From: an uncultured bacterium
GTDB lineage: Bacteria; Planctomycetota; Phycisphaerae; Phycisphaerales; SM1A02
DNA length: 47,739 bases
Direction: 5' to 3'
Assembly: GCA_903831295.1 (NCBI GenBank)
Contig: CAIKXA010000090.1
Location: 1-47,739 of the forward strand
The notes below the pieces were generated by a model. That model searched no databases. It saw only the letters and a program-made list of their open reading frames with translations, and was not told where the DNA came from. Each line of letters starts with the position of its first letter. Position 1 is the stretch's first letter. Below are positions 17,851-26,358 of this stretch, in pieces. The position numbers and the translations under genes are program-made.

Positions 17851-18630
17851 TCAACCGGGATAGATAGCCGAAGTCTTTTCCGTTTCCCACAATCGCACAC
17901 GAACAAGTTCGCCGCCTAAATCCTGAACGGGTTGTACCAACCAGTCGTGGCACACACGCGCGATCATTTCTACGCTGGGATTATGTTTGGCAAAGCTGGC
18001 CACGTCGCTGTTCAAATGTTTGTGGTCAAGTTTGTCGATCACATTCTGGCGCACTATTTGTTCAAGTTGATCAAGCCGAACTTTGGGCGGATCTTGAATC
18101 AGCGTACGAACCGAAACTTCAATCCGGTAATTGTGGCCGTGACCCGCGGCGTTGTTGCACTTGCCAAAGATCTTCTGATTGGTTGCGGCATCAAGATCGT
18201 CGCAGTGCAGGCGGTGGCTGGCGGCAAATTCAAACGACTGAGTTAAGGTGGCGTGGTTGGGCATGGAAACCTCGTAGAAGAATGAAAGAAAGTTGCTTTG
18301 TATAAGCGTGATTGACTGCAAAGGGAAAGGCAATTCGCTCTTCAGGGCTTCGGCCACCGGCTTCAGCGCCAATGTCTGCGCCCCGCCCGCACGAAATGAT
18401 TGATCAAGTATCGGTAGGGCGGTTCGGCGGGCAATTTCATCTATTTCAGCGATGGAAATCAGATATCCCGTCCTAGGGTCAGGCTCCCCGGCGATCACAA
18501 CCTCCAAGGAAATGTTGGCGTGCCAACCTTGAGCGCTTGGCCAAGCGGCATAAGCGTTGTTTTTAGGGGAATTTAGTTGTGCCTTCTCTGTTGGCGATAG
18601 GGCAAATCGAACGGTTCGGCAAAGCAGCAT
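17851..18630 (-). CDS. PTPS/QueD-family protein with two tandem domains
   Basis: The C-terminal half (about residues 130-259) is a normal 6-pyruvoyltetrahydropterin synthase/QueD domain: FAASHRL, GKCNNAAGHGHNYRIEV and LDHKHLN supply the three zinc His and the catalytic Cys, and LWETEKTSA the pterin-binding Glu. The N-terminal half (1-125) repeats the fold (VRFALSP, then GWHANISLEVVIAGEPDPRTGYL) but lacks the Cys and the HxH pair. In E. coli QueD makes carboxytetrahydropterin for queuosine; the GHGHN form also resembles pterin-biosynthesis enzymes. No other queuosine gene is in the window. A single domain is about 120 residues, so 259 indicates a duplication. Confidence 0.82.
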   Translation of the reverse strand: MLLCRTVRFALSPTEKAQLNSPKNNAYAAWPSAQGWHANISLEVVIAGEPDPRTGYLISIAEIDEIARRTALPILDQSFRAGGAQTLALKPVAEALKSELPFPLQSITLIQSNFLSFFYEVSMPNHATLTQSFEFAASHRLHCDDLDAATNQKIFGKCNNAAGHGHNYRIEVSVRTLIQDPPKVRLDQLEQIVRQNVIDKLDHKHLNSDVASFAKHNPSVEMIARVCHDWLVQPVQDLGGELVRVRLWETEKTSAIYPG

Positions 18631-18779
18631 GGTTCAAGATTAGCCATGCAACTCATGCGCCGTGTCGCTTATTCAAATACGCATATTTCAGAATCAGATC
18701 GGCGAGTCATATAATCGATACTGACTGGATTCAATTTTTGCTGAAATATCAAAAATATCGTAAAATAAATATAGATTTC

Positions 18780-18808
18780 TTGTCAGGATTGAATTTGCCG
18801 CTTATAGT
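18780..18808 (+). promoter_or_regulatory. Strong sigma-70-type promoter with A/T-rich upstream region
   Basis: TTGTCA (18780-18785) and TATAGT (18803-18808) are separated by exactly 17 bases. The 40 bases upstream are nearly all A and T, as in an UP element. Start is expected near 18815. It points away from the PTPS gene toward 18956, but a terminator intervenes. Confidence 0.6.
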
Positions 18809-18814
18809 TAAATC

Positions 18815-18870
18815 ATTACCAAGCCCCCGGAAGGGCTCAGCGTGAGGCTTGCCTCCGCTGGGCCTTTTTT
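18815..18870 (+). ncRNA. Candidate short RNA or attenuated leader (about 56 nt)
   Basis: The predicted transcript from the 18780 promoter would end at the T-run 18865-18870. It contains two overlapping hairpins: AGCCC/GGGCT (18822-18826 with 18833-18837) and the long terminator stem 18834-18864. They share bases 18834-18837 and so cannot form together, which is the layout of a terminator/antiterminator switch. It may be an independent small RNA, or a leader that controls the YdjY lipoprotein-ruvC-trpE operon beginning at 18956. No match to a riboswitch family that I know. Confidence 0.42.
18834..18870 (+). terminator. Rho-independent terminator
   Basis: GGCTCAGCG (18834-18842) pairs with CGCTGGGCC (18856-18864), continued by GAGG/CCTC inside, with a CTTG loop and one bulged T at 18843. 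Six T follow directly (18865-18870). Thirteen pairs with one G-U make this the strongest intrinsic terminator of the left half. Confidence 0.8.
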
Positions 18871-18955
18871 ATTTGCCATATTAATTCTTCAAATATCTGG
18901 CGATTTGAACAACATTCAACGTGGCGTTTGCGCGGGTTAGGATCTTGTTCAATCT

Positions 18956-19714
18956 ATGCCCTGGCAACCAAAAATACTTGCGGCACTTTGCGTCGTGTTG
19001 GCAGCAGCATGTGGTTGCGCTGCCCCCACGAGTGTTGATCCCAAACCTGACGTTGAAACGCCTTCGAAATCCACGGCGCCTATCAACATTGCAGACCGCG
19101 CCGACATGAAACTGGTCAATGGTCTTTCAATCAACCAAGACACCGGCGAAGTTCTTGTCAGGGGGCAAGTAGCGATTCGTCAAGGTTTTCTTGAGCAATT
19201 GGTGTGTTTCAAAGGAACCCGCGAGCACGAATCTTTAGTCGTGGTGAATGTTGCGGCCTCGAACATTCACGCCGCATTGTTGGCCGTGGGCGCGAGCGCG
19301 GGTCACCCAGGAATATGGAGCCGCGACAAGGCCACAGTGAACGATTTGAAACTGCAGCCGCCTGCGGGCGACTTAGTGAGCGTGCAAGTTGAATTTGTTC
19401 TGGACGGCGTGACTCGCCGCTGCGATTTGGGCGAGTGGATAGAGGACGCGCGCCATCAGGAAAAATTCAACAGCGCTTCTTTTGTATTCGCGGGCAGCCA
19501 CTTTGAACCGGACGGCCGTGGCGGTCAGCGCTACACGGCGGATGTCACGGGCAGCACCGTGGGGCTTGTCACTTTTGGGGATGAACTTATTGCCTACGCG
19601 CAAGTGATTCCTGATCAGGCGGAAATTTCGCAGCCGCGTTGGCAAGCTCACACCGCGCTCATTCCACCCGAAGGTAGCGATGTGGTTCTGATCTTAAAGC
19701 CGTACAAGCCGTAG
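18956..19714 (+). CDS. YdjY-domain lipoprotein
   Basis: The 252-residue product begins with a lipoprotein-type signal, KILAALCVVLAAACGCA, with candidate lipidated Cys at 19 or 21, followed by a Pro/Lys/Thr linker. The body from about residue 50 resembles the YdjY domain common in planctomycete exported proteins: VLVRGQVAIRQGFLEQLVCFKGTREHESL, then NIHAALLAVGASAG, then YTADVTGSTVGLVTFGD. The function of the domain is not established. ruvC follows 9 bp later and trpE 10 bp after that, so it is the first gene of a three-gene operon, possibly governed by the attenuator-like element just upstream. Confidence 0.72.
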   Translation: MPWQPKILAALCVVLAAACGCAAPTSVDPKPDVETPSKSTAPINIADRADMKLVNGLSINQDTGEVLVRGQVAIRQGFLEQLVCFKGTREHESLVVVNVAASNIHAALLAVGASAGHPGIWSRDKATVNDLKLQPPAGDLVSVQVEFVLDGVTRRCDLGEWIEDARHQEKFNSASFVFAGSHFEPDGRGGQRYTADVTGSTVGLVTFGDELIAYAQVIPDQAEISQPRWQAHTALIPPEGSDVVLILKPYKP

Positions 19715-19723
19715 CATGGCCGC

Positions 19724-20221
19724 ATGCGAATTCTTGGAATTGATCCTGGCCTGCGGCGCACTGGTTATGCCTGCGTAAAAATAAGCGCGCGTAGCGCTGA
19801 GCCCGCTTTGATTGAAGCGGGGGTTCTGCGCATTGCAACAACTGGTCCGCTGCATGCGCGCTTGTTGCAAATCCGCACCGAGTTGATGGAAGTTTTGGCG
19901 GATTTAAAGCCTGATCACGCAGCGGTTGAGACCCTGTTCAGCCATGTCAAGCACGCGCAAACCGCGATCATCATGGGGCACGCGCGAGGAGTGTTGCTCG
20001 CCACGCTCGCTGAAAAGAACTTGTCCATCACGGAATTCGCGCCCAAAGAAGTGAAGCGTTCCGTCACCGGTAATGGCAACGCCACCAAGGAGCAAGTTCG
20101 CCGCGCGGTTATGGCGCAATGCGGATTGCGCACGCTCAAGGGTCCAAACGACGCCAGTGACGCCATGGCGATCGCGCTTACGGCGGCGCGTCGACTCTCG
20201 CTTGAAAGCAAGTCCCGCTAA
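19724..20221 (+). CDS. ruvC: Crossover junction endodeoxyribonuclease RuvC
   Basis: RuvC cuts Holliday junctions symmetrically in homologous recombination, working with RuvAB. The 165-residue length is normal. Catalytic acidic residues are visible as Asp in GIDPGLRRTGYA (residue 7), Glu in AAVETLFSH (about 68), and the C-terminal pair in GPNDASDAMAIAL (about 142-145). No ruvA or ruvB is in the window. It stands between a lipoprotein gene and trpE with gaps of about 10 bp each, an unusual operon company for a recombination gene. Confidence 0.94.
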   Translation: MRILGIDPGLRRTGYACVKISARSAEPALIEAGVLRIATTGPLHARLLQIRTELMEVLADLKPDHAAVETLFSHVKHAQTAIIMGHARGVLLATLAEKNLSITEFAPKEVKRSVTGNGNATKEQVRRAVMAQCGLRTLKGPNDASDAMAIALTAARRLSLESKSR

Positions 20222-20231
20222 TCTCATACAC

Positions 20232-21752
20232 ATGTCCGTAGGAAATCTTCTGATTCAATGTCGGCGAATTCCATCGGATCAACTCACGCCCGTGCTCGCC
20301 TATCGAAGGCTTGTCGCGCCGGACGATCGCAACGCTCCAAGTTTTCTGCTTGAAAGCGTTGAGCAAGGCGGAAGCGTTGGCCGCTATTCCATGTTGGGCG
20401 CGCGGCCCGTGCAAGAAGTGGTTGCCAAAGAAACCACGGTTGAAATTTTTCGCGACGGCAAGAGCGAAAAGCGCTTTGAATGCGCCGATCCGTTGCAAGT
20501 GCCGCGCGACATCGCCACGGCGTGGAAACCTTTTTCCAAAGGCGCGCTGCCTGGCGCGTTTCACGGTGGCTGGGTTGGATTTCTTTCTTTTGACGCAGTG
20601 CGTTGGCTTGAACCCAAGGCGTTGAGTTTTCACAACGCGCCAAAAGACGACCGCAATCTTCCTGATATGCACATGGGTTTGTATCGACAAGTGGTTGTGT
20701 TTGACCACTTCACGCGAACGCTTGATTGCGTGGTGGCGCAATCATTGGATGAGCATGGCAGCGAATCCGCGGCGCAAGCGGCGGCCGACATCGCGCTTGA
20801 GCAATTGAAATCTGATTTGCTTCAGCAGCGACCCGCGTTGGCAACCGGTGAAATTCACATGGATCTTCATTCACAGCCCAAGCCACCAGCGCGCAGTTCC
20901 ATGACGCGCGCGGAATTTGAAAGCGCAGTTGTGAAGGCCAAGCAAGCCATCGCAGCCGGTGACGCGTTTCAGATCGTGCTTTCGCAGCGGCTTGAGCGTG
21001 AAACACGCATTGATCCATTTGAGTTGTACCGCGCGCTTCGCATTGTGAACCCCAGTCCATATCAAGTGTATTTGCAGGCTTCTGGCTGCATTTTGGCGGC
21101 TTCAAGTCCGGAAATTCTTTGCCGAGTGCGGGATCGAATTGTGGTGAATCGACCGCTTGCGGGCACGCGTGCGCGCGGCGCCACGCCAGAATTAGACAAG
21201 CAACTTGAAACTGAATTGTTGGCCGACGAGAAAGAGCGCGCGGAGCATGTCATGTTGGTCGACCTTGGGCGCAATGATCTTGGCCGCGTGTGCGAGCCGG
21301 GCTCCGTTCATATTGATCGCTGCATGGATGTGGAGCGCTACAGCCATGTGATGCATTTGTCCTCAACGGTCACGGGCACGCTTGAAAATAAATTCAACGC
21401 ATGGGACGCGTTGCGAGCCACGCTTCCAGTTGGAACTGTTTCTGGCGCGCCAAAAATTCGCGCCATTCAAATTATTGATGAACTTGAGCCAGTGCGCCGC
21501 GGTCCCTACGCCGGTGGAATTGGCGTGATTGGTTTTGATGGATCCATGGACATGGCTATATCTTTGCGCACCATGGTCATGCCAACCAATCGCGCGCCGG
21601 GCGCTCCGTGGACTGTGCATTTGCAAGCGGGCGCTGGCGTGGTGTTGGACAGCGACCCCGCCACAGAATGGCAGGAAACCATGTCAAAAGCCGCTGGTTT
21701 GGGGCGCGCCATGGATCTCGCGGAAAATATTTTTAGCAAAGATGCGCGTTGA
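20232..21752 (+). CDS. trpE: Anthranilate synthase component I
   Basis: TrpE makes anthranilate from chorismate with ammonia delivered by TrpG, the first committed step of tryptophan synthesis. From ATG 20232 the protein has 506 residues, a typical length. Visible are the Trp-binding LLES motif region (PSFLLESVEQGGSVGRYSMLG), the chorismate-binding core with AFQIVLSQR, RPLAGTRARGATPELD, ELLADEKERAEHVMLVDLGRNDLGRV, PVGTVSGAPKIRA and GAGVVLDSDPATEW. An in-frame upstream extension into ruvC has no similarity and is rejected. No trpG is adjacent; component II must be elsewhere. p-Aminobenzoate synthase PabB is a close relative, but the LLES element favours TrpE. Confidence 0.93.
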   Translation: MSVGNLLIQCRRIPSDQLTPVLAYRRLVAPDDRNAPSFLLESVEQGGSVGRYSMLGARPVQEVVAKETTVEIFRDGKSEKRFECADPLQVPRDIATAWKPFSKGALPGAFHGGWVGFLSFDAVRWLEPKALSFHNAPKDDRNLPDMHMGLYRQVVVFDHFTRTLDCVVAQSLDEHGSESAAQAAADIALEQLKSDLLQQRPALATGEIHMDLHSQPKPPARSSMTRAEFESAVVKAKQAIAAGDAFQIVLSQRLERETRIDPFELYRALRIVNPSPYQVYLQASGCILAASSPEILCRVRDRIVVNRPLAGTRARGATPELDKQLETELLADEKERAEHVMLVDLGRNDLGRVCEPGSVHIDRCMDVERYSHVMHLSSTVTGTLENKFNAWDALRATLPVGTVSGAPKIRAIQIIDELEPVRRGPYAGGIGVIGFDGSMDMAISLRTMVMPTNRAPGAPWTVHLQAGAGVVLDSDPATEWQETMSKAAGLGRAMDLAENIFSKDAR

Positions 21753-21761
21753 TTCCAAGGC

Positions 21762-22508
21762 TCACATAGACGTCGGTGATTTTTCACTCACCTCATCGGC
21801 AAGGGCCAACGACATTCGATTCACTCCATCCGCGAGCCACCAAATAGATATCACTCCGCTTGCCGCCGCGATTAAAATCACCGCGGCCCGTATGAGCGTG
21901 GACATTCCACTTTCTTGTGGATCTTGCGGCATCCACAACAGCATGACGCGCAGCGCGATTGAAAAAACAATCAGGCACAAGACAATCGTTTGAGTCACGT
22001 GCACCCAGGTTGACTCCATCCATGCCGCCACCGAGGCGATCATTCGCGACGCCACGGCAAGCTCGATCACAAGGAGCATGAACCAAATCATTTCAATCGT
22101 TACCAAATACGCCTTGCTTTCTTGCGCGAAAGTAGTTTCGCCGTTGATCAAGATCACGCCGGCCGCCACGGCGAGTCCCGCGCCGGAGTTGATTGCGTTC
22201 ATGGCGCGCCAGACTGGCACCCAGTGGAATTCTTTGAATCCTCCCAACAAGAATCCCTGCTTCATTTCGCGGATTCCAAACCATCTAAACCAGCAACTCA
22301 GAGCCAGAATCAACACCATGACTCCGCCAATCATTGGCCACCACATGGCCCCAACCGACAAAGGCAACAACAGCCAAATCCCAAGCGACAAAGAGCCTGA
22401 AGCTGTGATAAAGCTGGTCATTGCCGGATTTGAGGATGGATGTGATGCGGGTGATTTCAATAAATTCTCGCTGCTTCGTGCCACGGAAATTGTTTCAGGA
22501 CCTAGCAT
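21762..22508 (-). CDS. Multi-pass membrane protein of unknown function
   Basis: I do not recognise this 248-residue protein. After about 35 polar residues it has six likely transmembrane segments: 41-60 (SLGIWLLLPLSVGAMWW), 63-80, 107-122, 138-155, 168-188 and 205-228. The segment WMESTWVHVTQTIVLCLIVFSIALRV contains a His that could lie in the membrane. An internal Met at residue 30 could be the true start. It converges on trpE, 9 bp from its stop, and is divergent from the protease gene, with about 105 bp between. Confidence 0.6.
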   Translation of the reverse strand: MLGPETISVARSSENLLKSPASHPSSNPAMTSFITASGSLSLGIWLLLPLSVGAMWWPMIGGVMVLILALSCWFRWFGIREMKQGFLLGGFKEFHWVPVWRAMNAINSGAGLAVAAGVILINGETTFAQESKAYLVTIEMIWFMLLVIELAVASRMIASVAAWMESTWVHVTQTIVLCLIVFSIALRVMLLWMPQDPQESGMSTLIRAAVILIAAASGVISIWWLADGVNRMSLALADEVSEKSPTSM

Positions 22509-22613
22509 AGTGACTCACTCAAAACATCCGCTTTGGAATTGTGATTTGAACACGCTTGAACCCTGAAACATTTCTGTCACGATTCCCAACATCGCCCGAA
22601 CCATTTTCAGTAT

Positions 22614-25043
22614 ATGCAGAATAAACAATCGTCCCAAACAAAGAAAGTTTTTAAGATGAAGTCGCAATTTCAAATGGTGTCACTTGGTCTGATTGCTGGA
22701 TTTGTGGCCACAACATTCGCGCAGCAAGTGGTCCCAACTATCTCGGACTCCGCAAGTATTGCCGCTTGGAGTGACAACACCTGGGCCGCCGCCCGGCGCG
22801 CCGACATGGCCGCATTTGAGAAAGACATCGCAAACGCTCCCACTGGTAGCACTGTTTCTTTGAAAGCGTTGCAAGATGCAATCGCTTTGCGAAACCTCCA
22901 TCAGGCGGAACAGGAAAAAATTCGTCAAGAAGCCGTTGTCACTCGCCGCAAGGAATTGGTCGATGACTTGGCAAAGGACAACTTGTCCAAAGCCATGGTT
23001 GCCGCGGCAAATATCAAGTTTTTGCTTGATAACGATTCTTGGAAACTTGAGTTGAAAACCGACGCTGTGATTCAGTTGCAAGCCAAGGGGCAAGCGAAAT
23101 ATCTCGAGGCCTTGAAAGATTCGGACTGGCTTCTGGCGCAGGAGATGTTGTTTCGTTTAAGGGCCCTGCATGAGGATGGTGGCGACGCGGTGGAGTTTAA
23201 GAAACTCACCGATCAACTTGATGATTGCGGCGACCGCGTGCAATTGTTGGCGGAGTTTGCTCCCAAGCATTTGTATGACCTGCGCAAAAAGCAAAATGAT
23301 CGCCTGAAAGCCATGGAGGCTCTCGAGCCCAAAGTTGAAAAAGAGGCGAAGGAGTCCGACACAGCTATGGATCCCAATGATCCAGAAGGCGAACTCACCG
23401 CAAAAGCCGCGGATGTTTTTCCGGAATACAACCCGGTGCTGATTGATGGTTGGAAGGATCAAATGCAAGGAGTTACGCTGGGGATTTTGAAAGATGCTCT
23501 CAGCAAGGCGGCCACGGAGCACATTGAAAATTGCGGTTGGCAACCACTTCTCATAGGTGGCATCGAGGCTTTGAAGTTGCTCGCGACCACCGACGAGTGC
23601 CATGAAAGTTTTCCAAGTTTGGGCGACGCCGCCAAACGCGAAAAGTGGATTGCGGCCATTGACCAAGCGGCGGCGAGTGTGGCGAATGTAAAGCGCGATG
23701 CGGTGACCGGCATCGTGTTCCGTAAAATCATGGCTCAATTGTTGAGCGCGAATGAGGACTCCGTGGCGCTTCCAGAAGAGGTCGTGCTGCATCAATTTGG
23801 CGAAGGCGCAATGGGTGTTCTCTCCCGCAATTTCGAAGACAATTATTCAGCTTTGATTTGGCCAGAATCACTTCGCCGATTCAAGCAACAAGTGGAGGGC
23901 AACTTTGTGGGCGTGGGAATCATGATCCGTCATGACGAGAAGCGCGATATTCAAATTGTAAATCCGCTGGAGGGTTCTCCCGCGGCGCGGGCTGGATTGA
24001 AGCCAAATGATCGCATTATTGCGGTTGATGGACAAAGCACAACAGGATGGGCGTTGAACAAGGCCGTGGATCTCATCACTGGTCCAGCGGGCGAATTGGT
24101 CACGCTTACCGTTCGCAGAGCGGACCAGCCCGAGCCGTTTGATGTTCCCCTGAAGCGCGAGAGCATCAAGATTCGCTCCGTGAATGGTTGGAATAAAAAG
24201 AGTCTTTCAGAACGTGGCGATCCAACGTGGCAGTGGTATGTGGATCCCACTCTGGGCATTGGATATGTGCGCTTGACCAGTTTCAATGAGGACAGCTTTG
24301 TGGATTTCTTGGCGGCGTTGAAAGAGATGCGCGCCGAGAGAAAATTGAACGGTTTGGTTTTAGATCTGCGCGGCAATCCGGGCGGACTTCTTTCCTCGGC
24401 GGTTGATTTCTGCAATCTATGGGTTGAGAAGGGCGAACTTGTTTCCACTGAAAATCGCTTTGGAATTACCACTTCCAGCAAGTCGGCAGAATCCAATCGA
24501 TCTGAATTAAAGGATCTTCCAGTTGCCGTGTTGGTGAATCAATCATCCGCGAGCGCAAGTGAAATTTTAAGTGGCTGCTTGCAGGCGTATGACAAAGCCG
24601 TGATTGTTGGCGAGAGAAGTTTCGGCAAGGGCAGTGTTCAAGAGGTGAATCCACTCGCAGATCGTGGCAAGTCTGCGGCGGTCAAGATCACCACTCAACA
24701 TTATGTGTTGCCTGCGGAAGTCACTCAGCCGGGAACCAAGGGTCGTCTTGTTCACAAGAAGCCTGGCGCCAATGATTGGGGAGTGAATCCAGATATTCGC
24801 GCCAAGATGACTCCAGAGCAAATGGATAAATCAAATGAATTGCGAATGAAGTCCGACACCATTCCCGCGGCGGATGATCCGAAAGCCAAGCCACGACCCG
24901 ATCCCAACGATCTATTTGCCAAGGGCATCGATCCACAACTAGAGATGGCCCTACTGGCAGTGCGCGCTCGGGTGATCAAGGACACCAACGCGACCGAAGT
25001 GGCGGGGGCGGTAAAGCCCGCGCCGGATACGGCGAGCCCCTGA
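22614..25043 (+). CDS. ctp: C-terminal processing (tail-specific) protease, S41 family
   Basis: An 809-residue exported protease. A signal peptide is visible (MVSLGLIAGFVATTFA, cleaved before QQVVPT); a second Met at 22656 may be the real start. A helical N-terminal region of about 350 residues is followed by a PDZ domain (about 420-510, FVGVGIMIRH, SPAARAGLKPNDRIIAVDG), and then the S41 core: GYVRLTSFNEDS, LVLDLRGNPGG, the Ser in NQSSASASEILSG and the Lys in GERSFGKGSVQ, forming the Ser/Lys dyad. Family members trim C-termini of periplasmic proteins. The large N-terminal part is longer than in minimal CtpA and resembles the Prc layout only loosely. Confidence 0.88.
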   Translation: MQNKQSSQTKKVFKMKSQFQMVSLGLIAGFVATTFAQQVVPTISDSASIAAWSDNTWAAARRADMAAFEKDIANAPTGSTVSLKALQDAIALRNLHQAEQEKIRQEAVVTRRKELVDDLAKDNLSKAMVAAANIKFLLDNDSWKLELKTDAVIQLQAKGQAKYLEALKDSDWLLAQEMLFRLRALHEDGGDAVEFKKLTDQLDDCGDRVQLLAEFAPKHLYDLRKKQNDRLKAMEALEPKVEKEAKESDTAMDPNDPEGELTAKAADVFPEYNPVLIDGWKDQMQGVTLGILKDALSKAATEHIENCGWQPLLIGGIEALKLLATTDECHESFPSLGDAAKREKWIAAIDQAAASVANVKRDAVTGIVFRKIMAQLLSANEDSVALPEEVVLHQFGEGAMGVLSRNFEDNYSALIWPESLRRFKQQVEGNFVGVGIMIRHDEKRDIQIVNPLEGSPAARAGLKPNDRIIAVDGQSTTGWALNKAVDLITGPAGELVTLTVRRADQPEPFDVPLKRESIKIRSVNGWNKKSLSERGDPTWQWYVDPTLGIGYVRLTSFNEDSFVDFLAALKEMRAERKLNGLVLDLRGNPGGLLSSAVDFCNLWVEKGELVSTENRFGITTSSKSAESNRSELKDLPVAVLVNQSSASASEILSGCLQAYDKAVIVGERSFGKGSVQEVNPLADRGKSAAVKITTQHYVLPAEVTQPGTKGRLVHKKPGANDWGVNPDIRAKMTPEQMDKSNELRMKSDTIPAADDPKAKPRPDPNDLFAKGIDPQLEMALLAVRARVIKDTNATEVAGAVKPAPDTASP

Positions 25044-25112
25044 TATTGTGCCAGCGAAAATCCCCATAAATAGGCTGAATTTACCGTTTTTTAATTTGTT
25101 ATTTCAGACGTG

Positions 25113-25141
25113 TTGCTTCAAAGCGCCGCCTCCCCTATAAC
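25113..25141 (+). promoter_or_regulatory. Promoter of the pyruvate dehydrogenase operon
   Basis: TTGCTT (25113-25118) and TATAAC (25136-25141) are spaced by 17 bases. Start is expected near 25148, giving a leader of 17 bases to ATG 25165 or 44 bases to ATG 25192. The short leader to 25165 makes 25192 an attractive alternative start. Confidence 0.6.
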
Positions 25142-25164
25142 GTGGGACTCTCTGCGGTTCTTGA

Positions 25165-26358
25165 ATGGATTCACTCCGCGAAAATTTCACCATGGCTACA
25201 CCAACCACTGACGGCAAACCTTCCCACGACGTTCACGGCGGACTTCCAATTCCGCGGCGCGCTGCAAATCGACCTGTGCCTAGCGCTGAGTTGCTTCGCG
25301 GTTGGTATCGCGAGTTGGTGCTGATTCGTGAATTTGAAATTCGTTGCATGCAGGCGTATCAAGATAAAAAAATTGGTGGCTTCTGCCATGTGTACATCGG
25401 TCAAGAAGCGGTGGCGGTTGGTTGCGTGGCCGCGTTGAAGCCGCAGGATCCCTTGGTGACTGCGTACCGGGATCACGGTCACGCGTTGGCGCGCGGCATG
25501 ACGGCCCGCGCGTGCATGGCGGAAATGTTTGGACGCGTTGATGGTTGCGCCAAAGGCAAGGGCGGATCAATGCACATGTTCGATCGTGAACACAATTTAT
25601 TTGGCGGCCATGGAATTGTTGGCGCGCAAACTCCGCTTGGCGCTGGCTTGGCCTTCGCCACAAAGTACGAGGACGAGGTCATAAACAATGGAAAATCATC
25701 GCGCGTCACGCTGTGCTTTTTGGGCGACGGCGCGCTGAATCAAGGCGCTTTCCATGAGGCTCTGAATTTGGCGGGCTTGATGAACTTGCCCGTGATCTTT
25801 GTGGTGGAAAATAATGGCTACTCCATGGGCACCAGCATTCACCGCGGCACAACGCAAAGCCACGATCTTTCGTCAAAGGCTTTGGGATACGGAATTGATT
25901 CCGCCGTGATTGATGGAATGAATTTGCTCGAGGTGTATCACGGCATGAAAGATGTTGTTGAGAAGTGCCGCCGTGAAAGTCGTCCAGCGTTTGTTGACAT
26001 GCGTTGCTACCGCTACAAAGGCCACTCCATGAGCGACCCGCGCAAGTACCGCACGCGCGACGAGGAGGAACTTTGGGAGCAAGGGGATCCAATCGGAATA
26101 TTTGAGAAATTTATTCTTGATCAAGGCGCGATCACACATGACCAAATCAAGGCATTGCAAAAAGAAGTCAAGGCCGAGGTTCGCGACGCGGTTGATTTCG
26201 CGGACAACAGTCCGGTTCCGCCAATGTCCGACCTGTATCACGATGTCTATCGTGAGCCATGGGGTCGCTACACCGGAACAAGCGAGCCACGCATGTATGG
26301 CGGCGCCGTGAATCCGCCCACATTTCGCGCCACGCGCGAGGGAGATGGTTTGATATGA
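25165..26358 (+). CDS. pdhA: Pyruvate dehydrogenase E1 component, alpha subunit
   Basis: With the beta subunit it decarboxylates pyruvate using thiamine diphosphate and passes the acetyl group to the lipoyl arm of E2. The 397-residue product has IGQEAVAVG, DPLVTAYRDHGHALARG, GKGGSMHMFD, the thiamine-binding GDGALNQGAFHEALNLAG ending in ENNGYSMGT, and the phosphorylation-loop-like YRYKGHSMSDPRKYRTRDE. These point to pyruvate, although 2-oxoisovalerate and acetoin dehydrogenases are similar. Either ATG 25165 or ATG 25192 may be used; both precede the conserved region. The stop overlaps the beta-subunit start as ATGA. Confidence 0.93.
   Translation: MDSLRENFTMATPTTDGKPSHDVHGGLPIPRRAANRPVPSAELLRGWYRELVLIREFEIRCMQAYQDKKIGGFCHVYIGQEAVAVGCVAALKPQDPLVTAYRDHGHALARGMTARACMAEMFGRVDGCAKGKGGSMHMFDREHNLFGGHGIVGAQTPLGAGLAFATKYEDEVINNGKSSRVTLCFLGDGALNQGAFHEALNLAGLMNLPVIFVVENNGYSMGTSIHRGTTQSHDLSSKALGYGIDSAVIDGMNLLEVYHGMKDVVEKCRRESRPAFVDMRCYRYKGHSMSDPRKYRTRDEEELWEQGDPIGIFEKFILDQGAITHDQIKALQKEVKAEVRDAVDFADNSPVPPMSDLYHDVYREPWGRYTGTSEPRMYGGAVNPPTFRATREGDGLI

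Larger units (their letters stand above)
18631..18955. other. 325-bp intergenic region between divergent genes
   Basis: This gap between the PTPS gene (minus) and the YdjY lipoprotein gene (plus) is much richer in A+T than its surroundings over 18700-18815. It holds a well-formed promoter (18780-18808), a short predicted transcript and a strong terminator (18834-18870), followed by 85 bases with no clear promoter before the ATG at 18956. A plus-strand open frame at 18579-18845 has no coding character and overlaps the PTPS start; I do not accept it. Confidence 0.6.

Noticed and set aside
18579-18845. Plus-strand 88-codon frame in the 18.7-kb intergenic region
   Set aside because: It overlaps the PTPS start antisense and runs through the A/T-rich promoter region; codon style differs from all neighbours.
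20073-20231. N-terminal extension of trpE into ruvC
   Set aside because: Extension is basic and unlike any TrpE; the ATG at 20232 gives a normal length and start.
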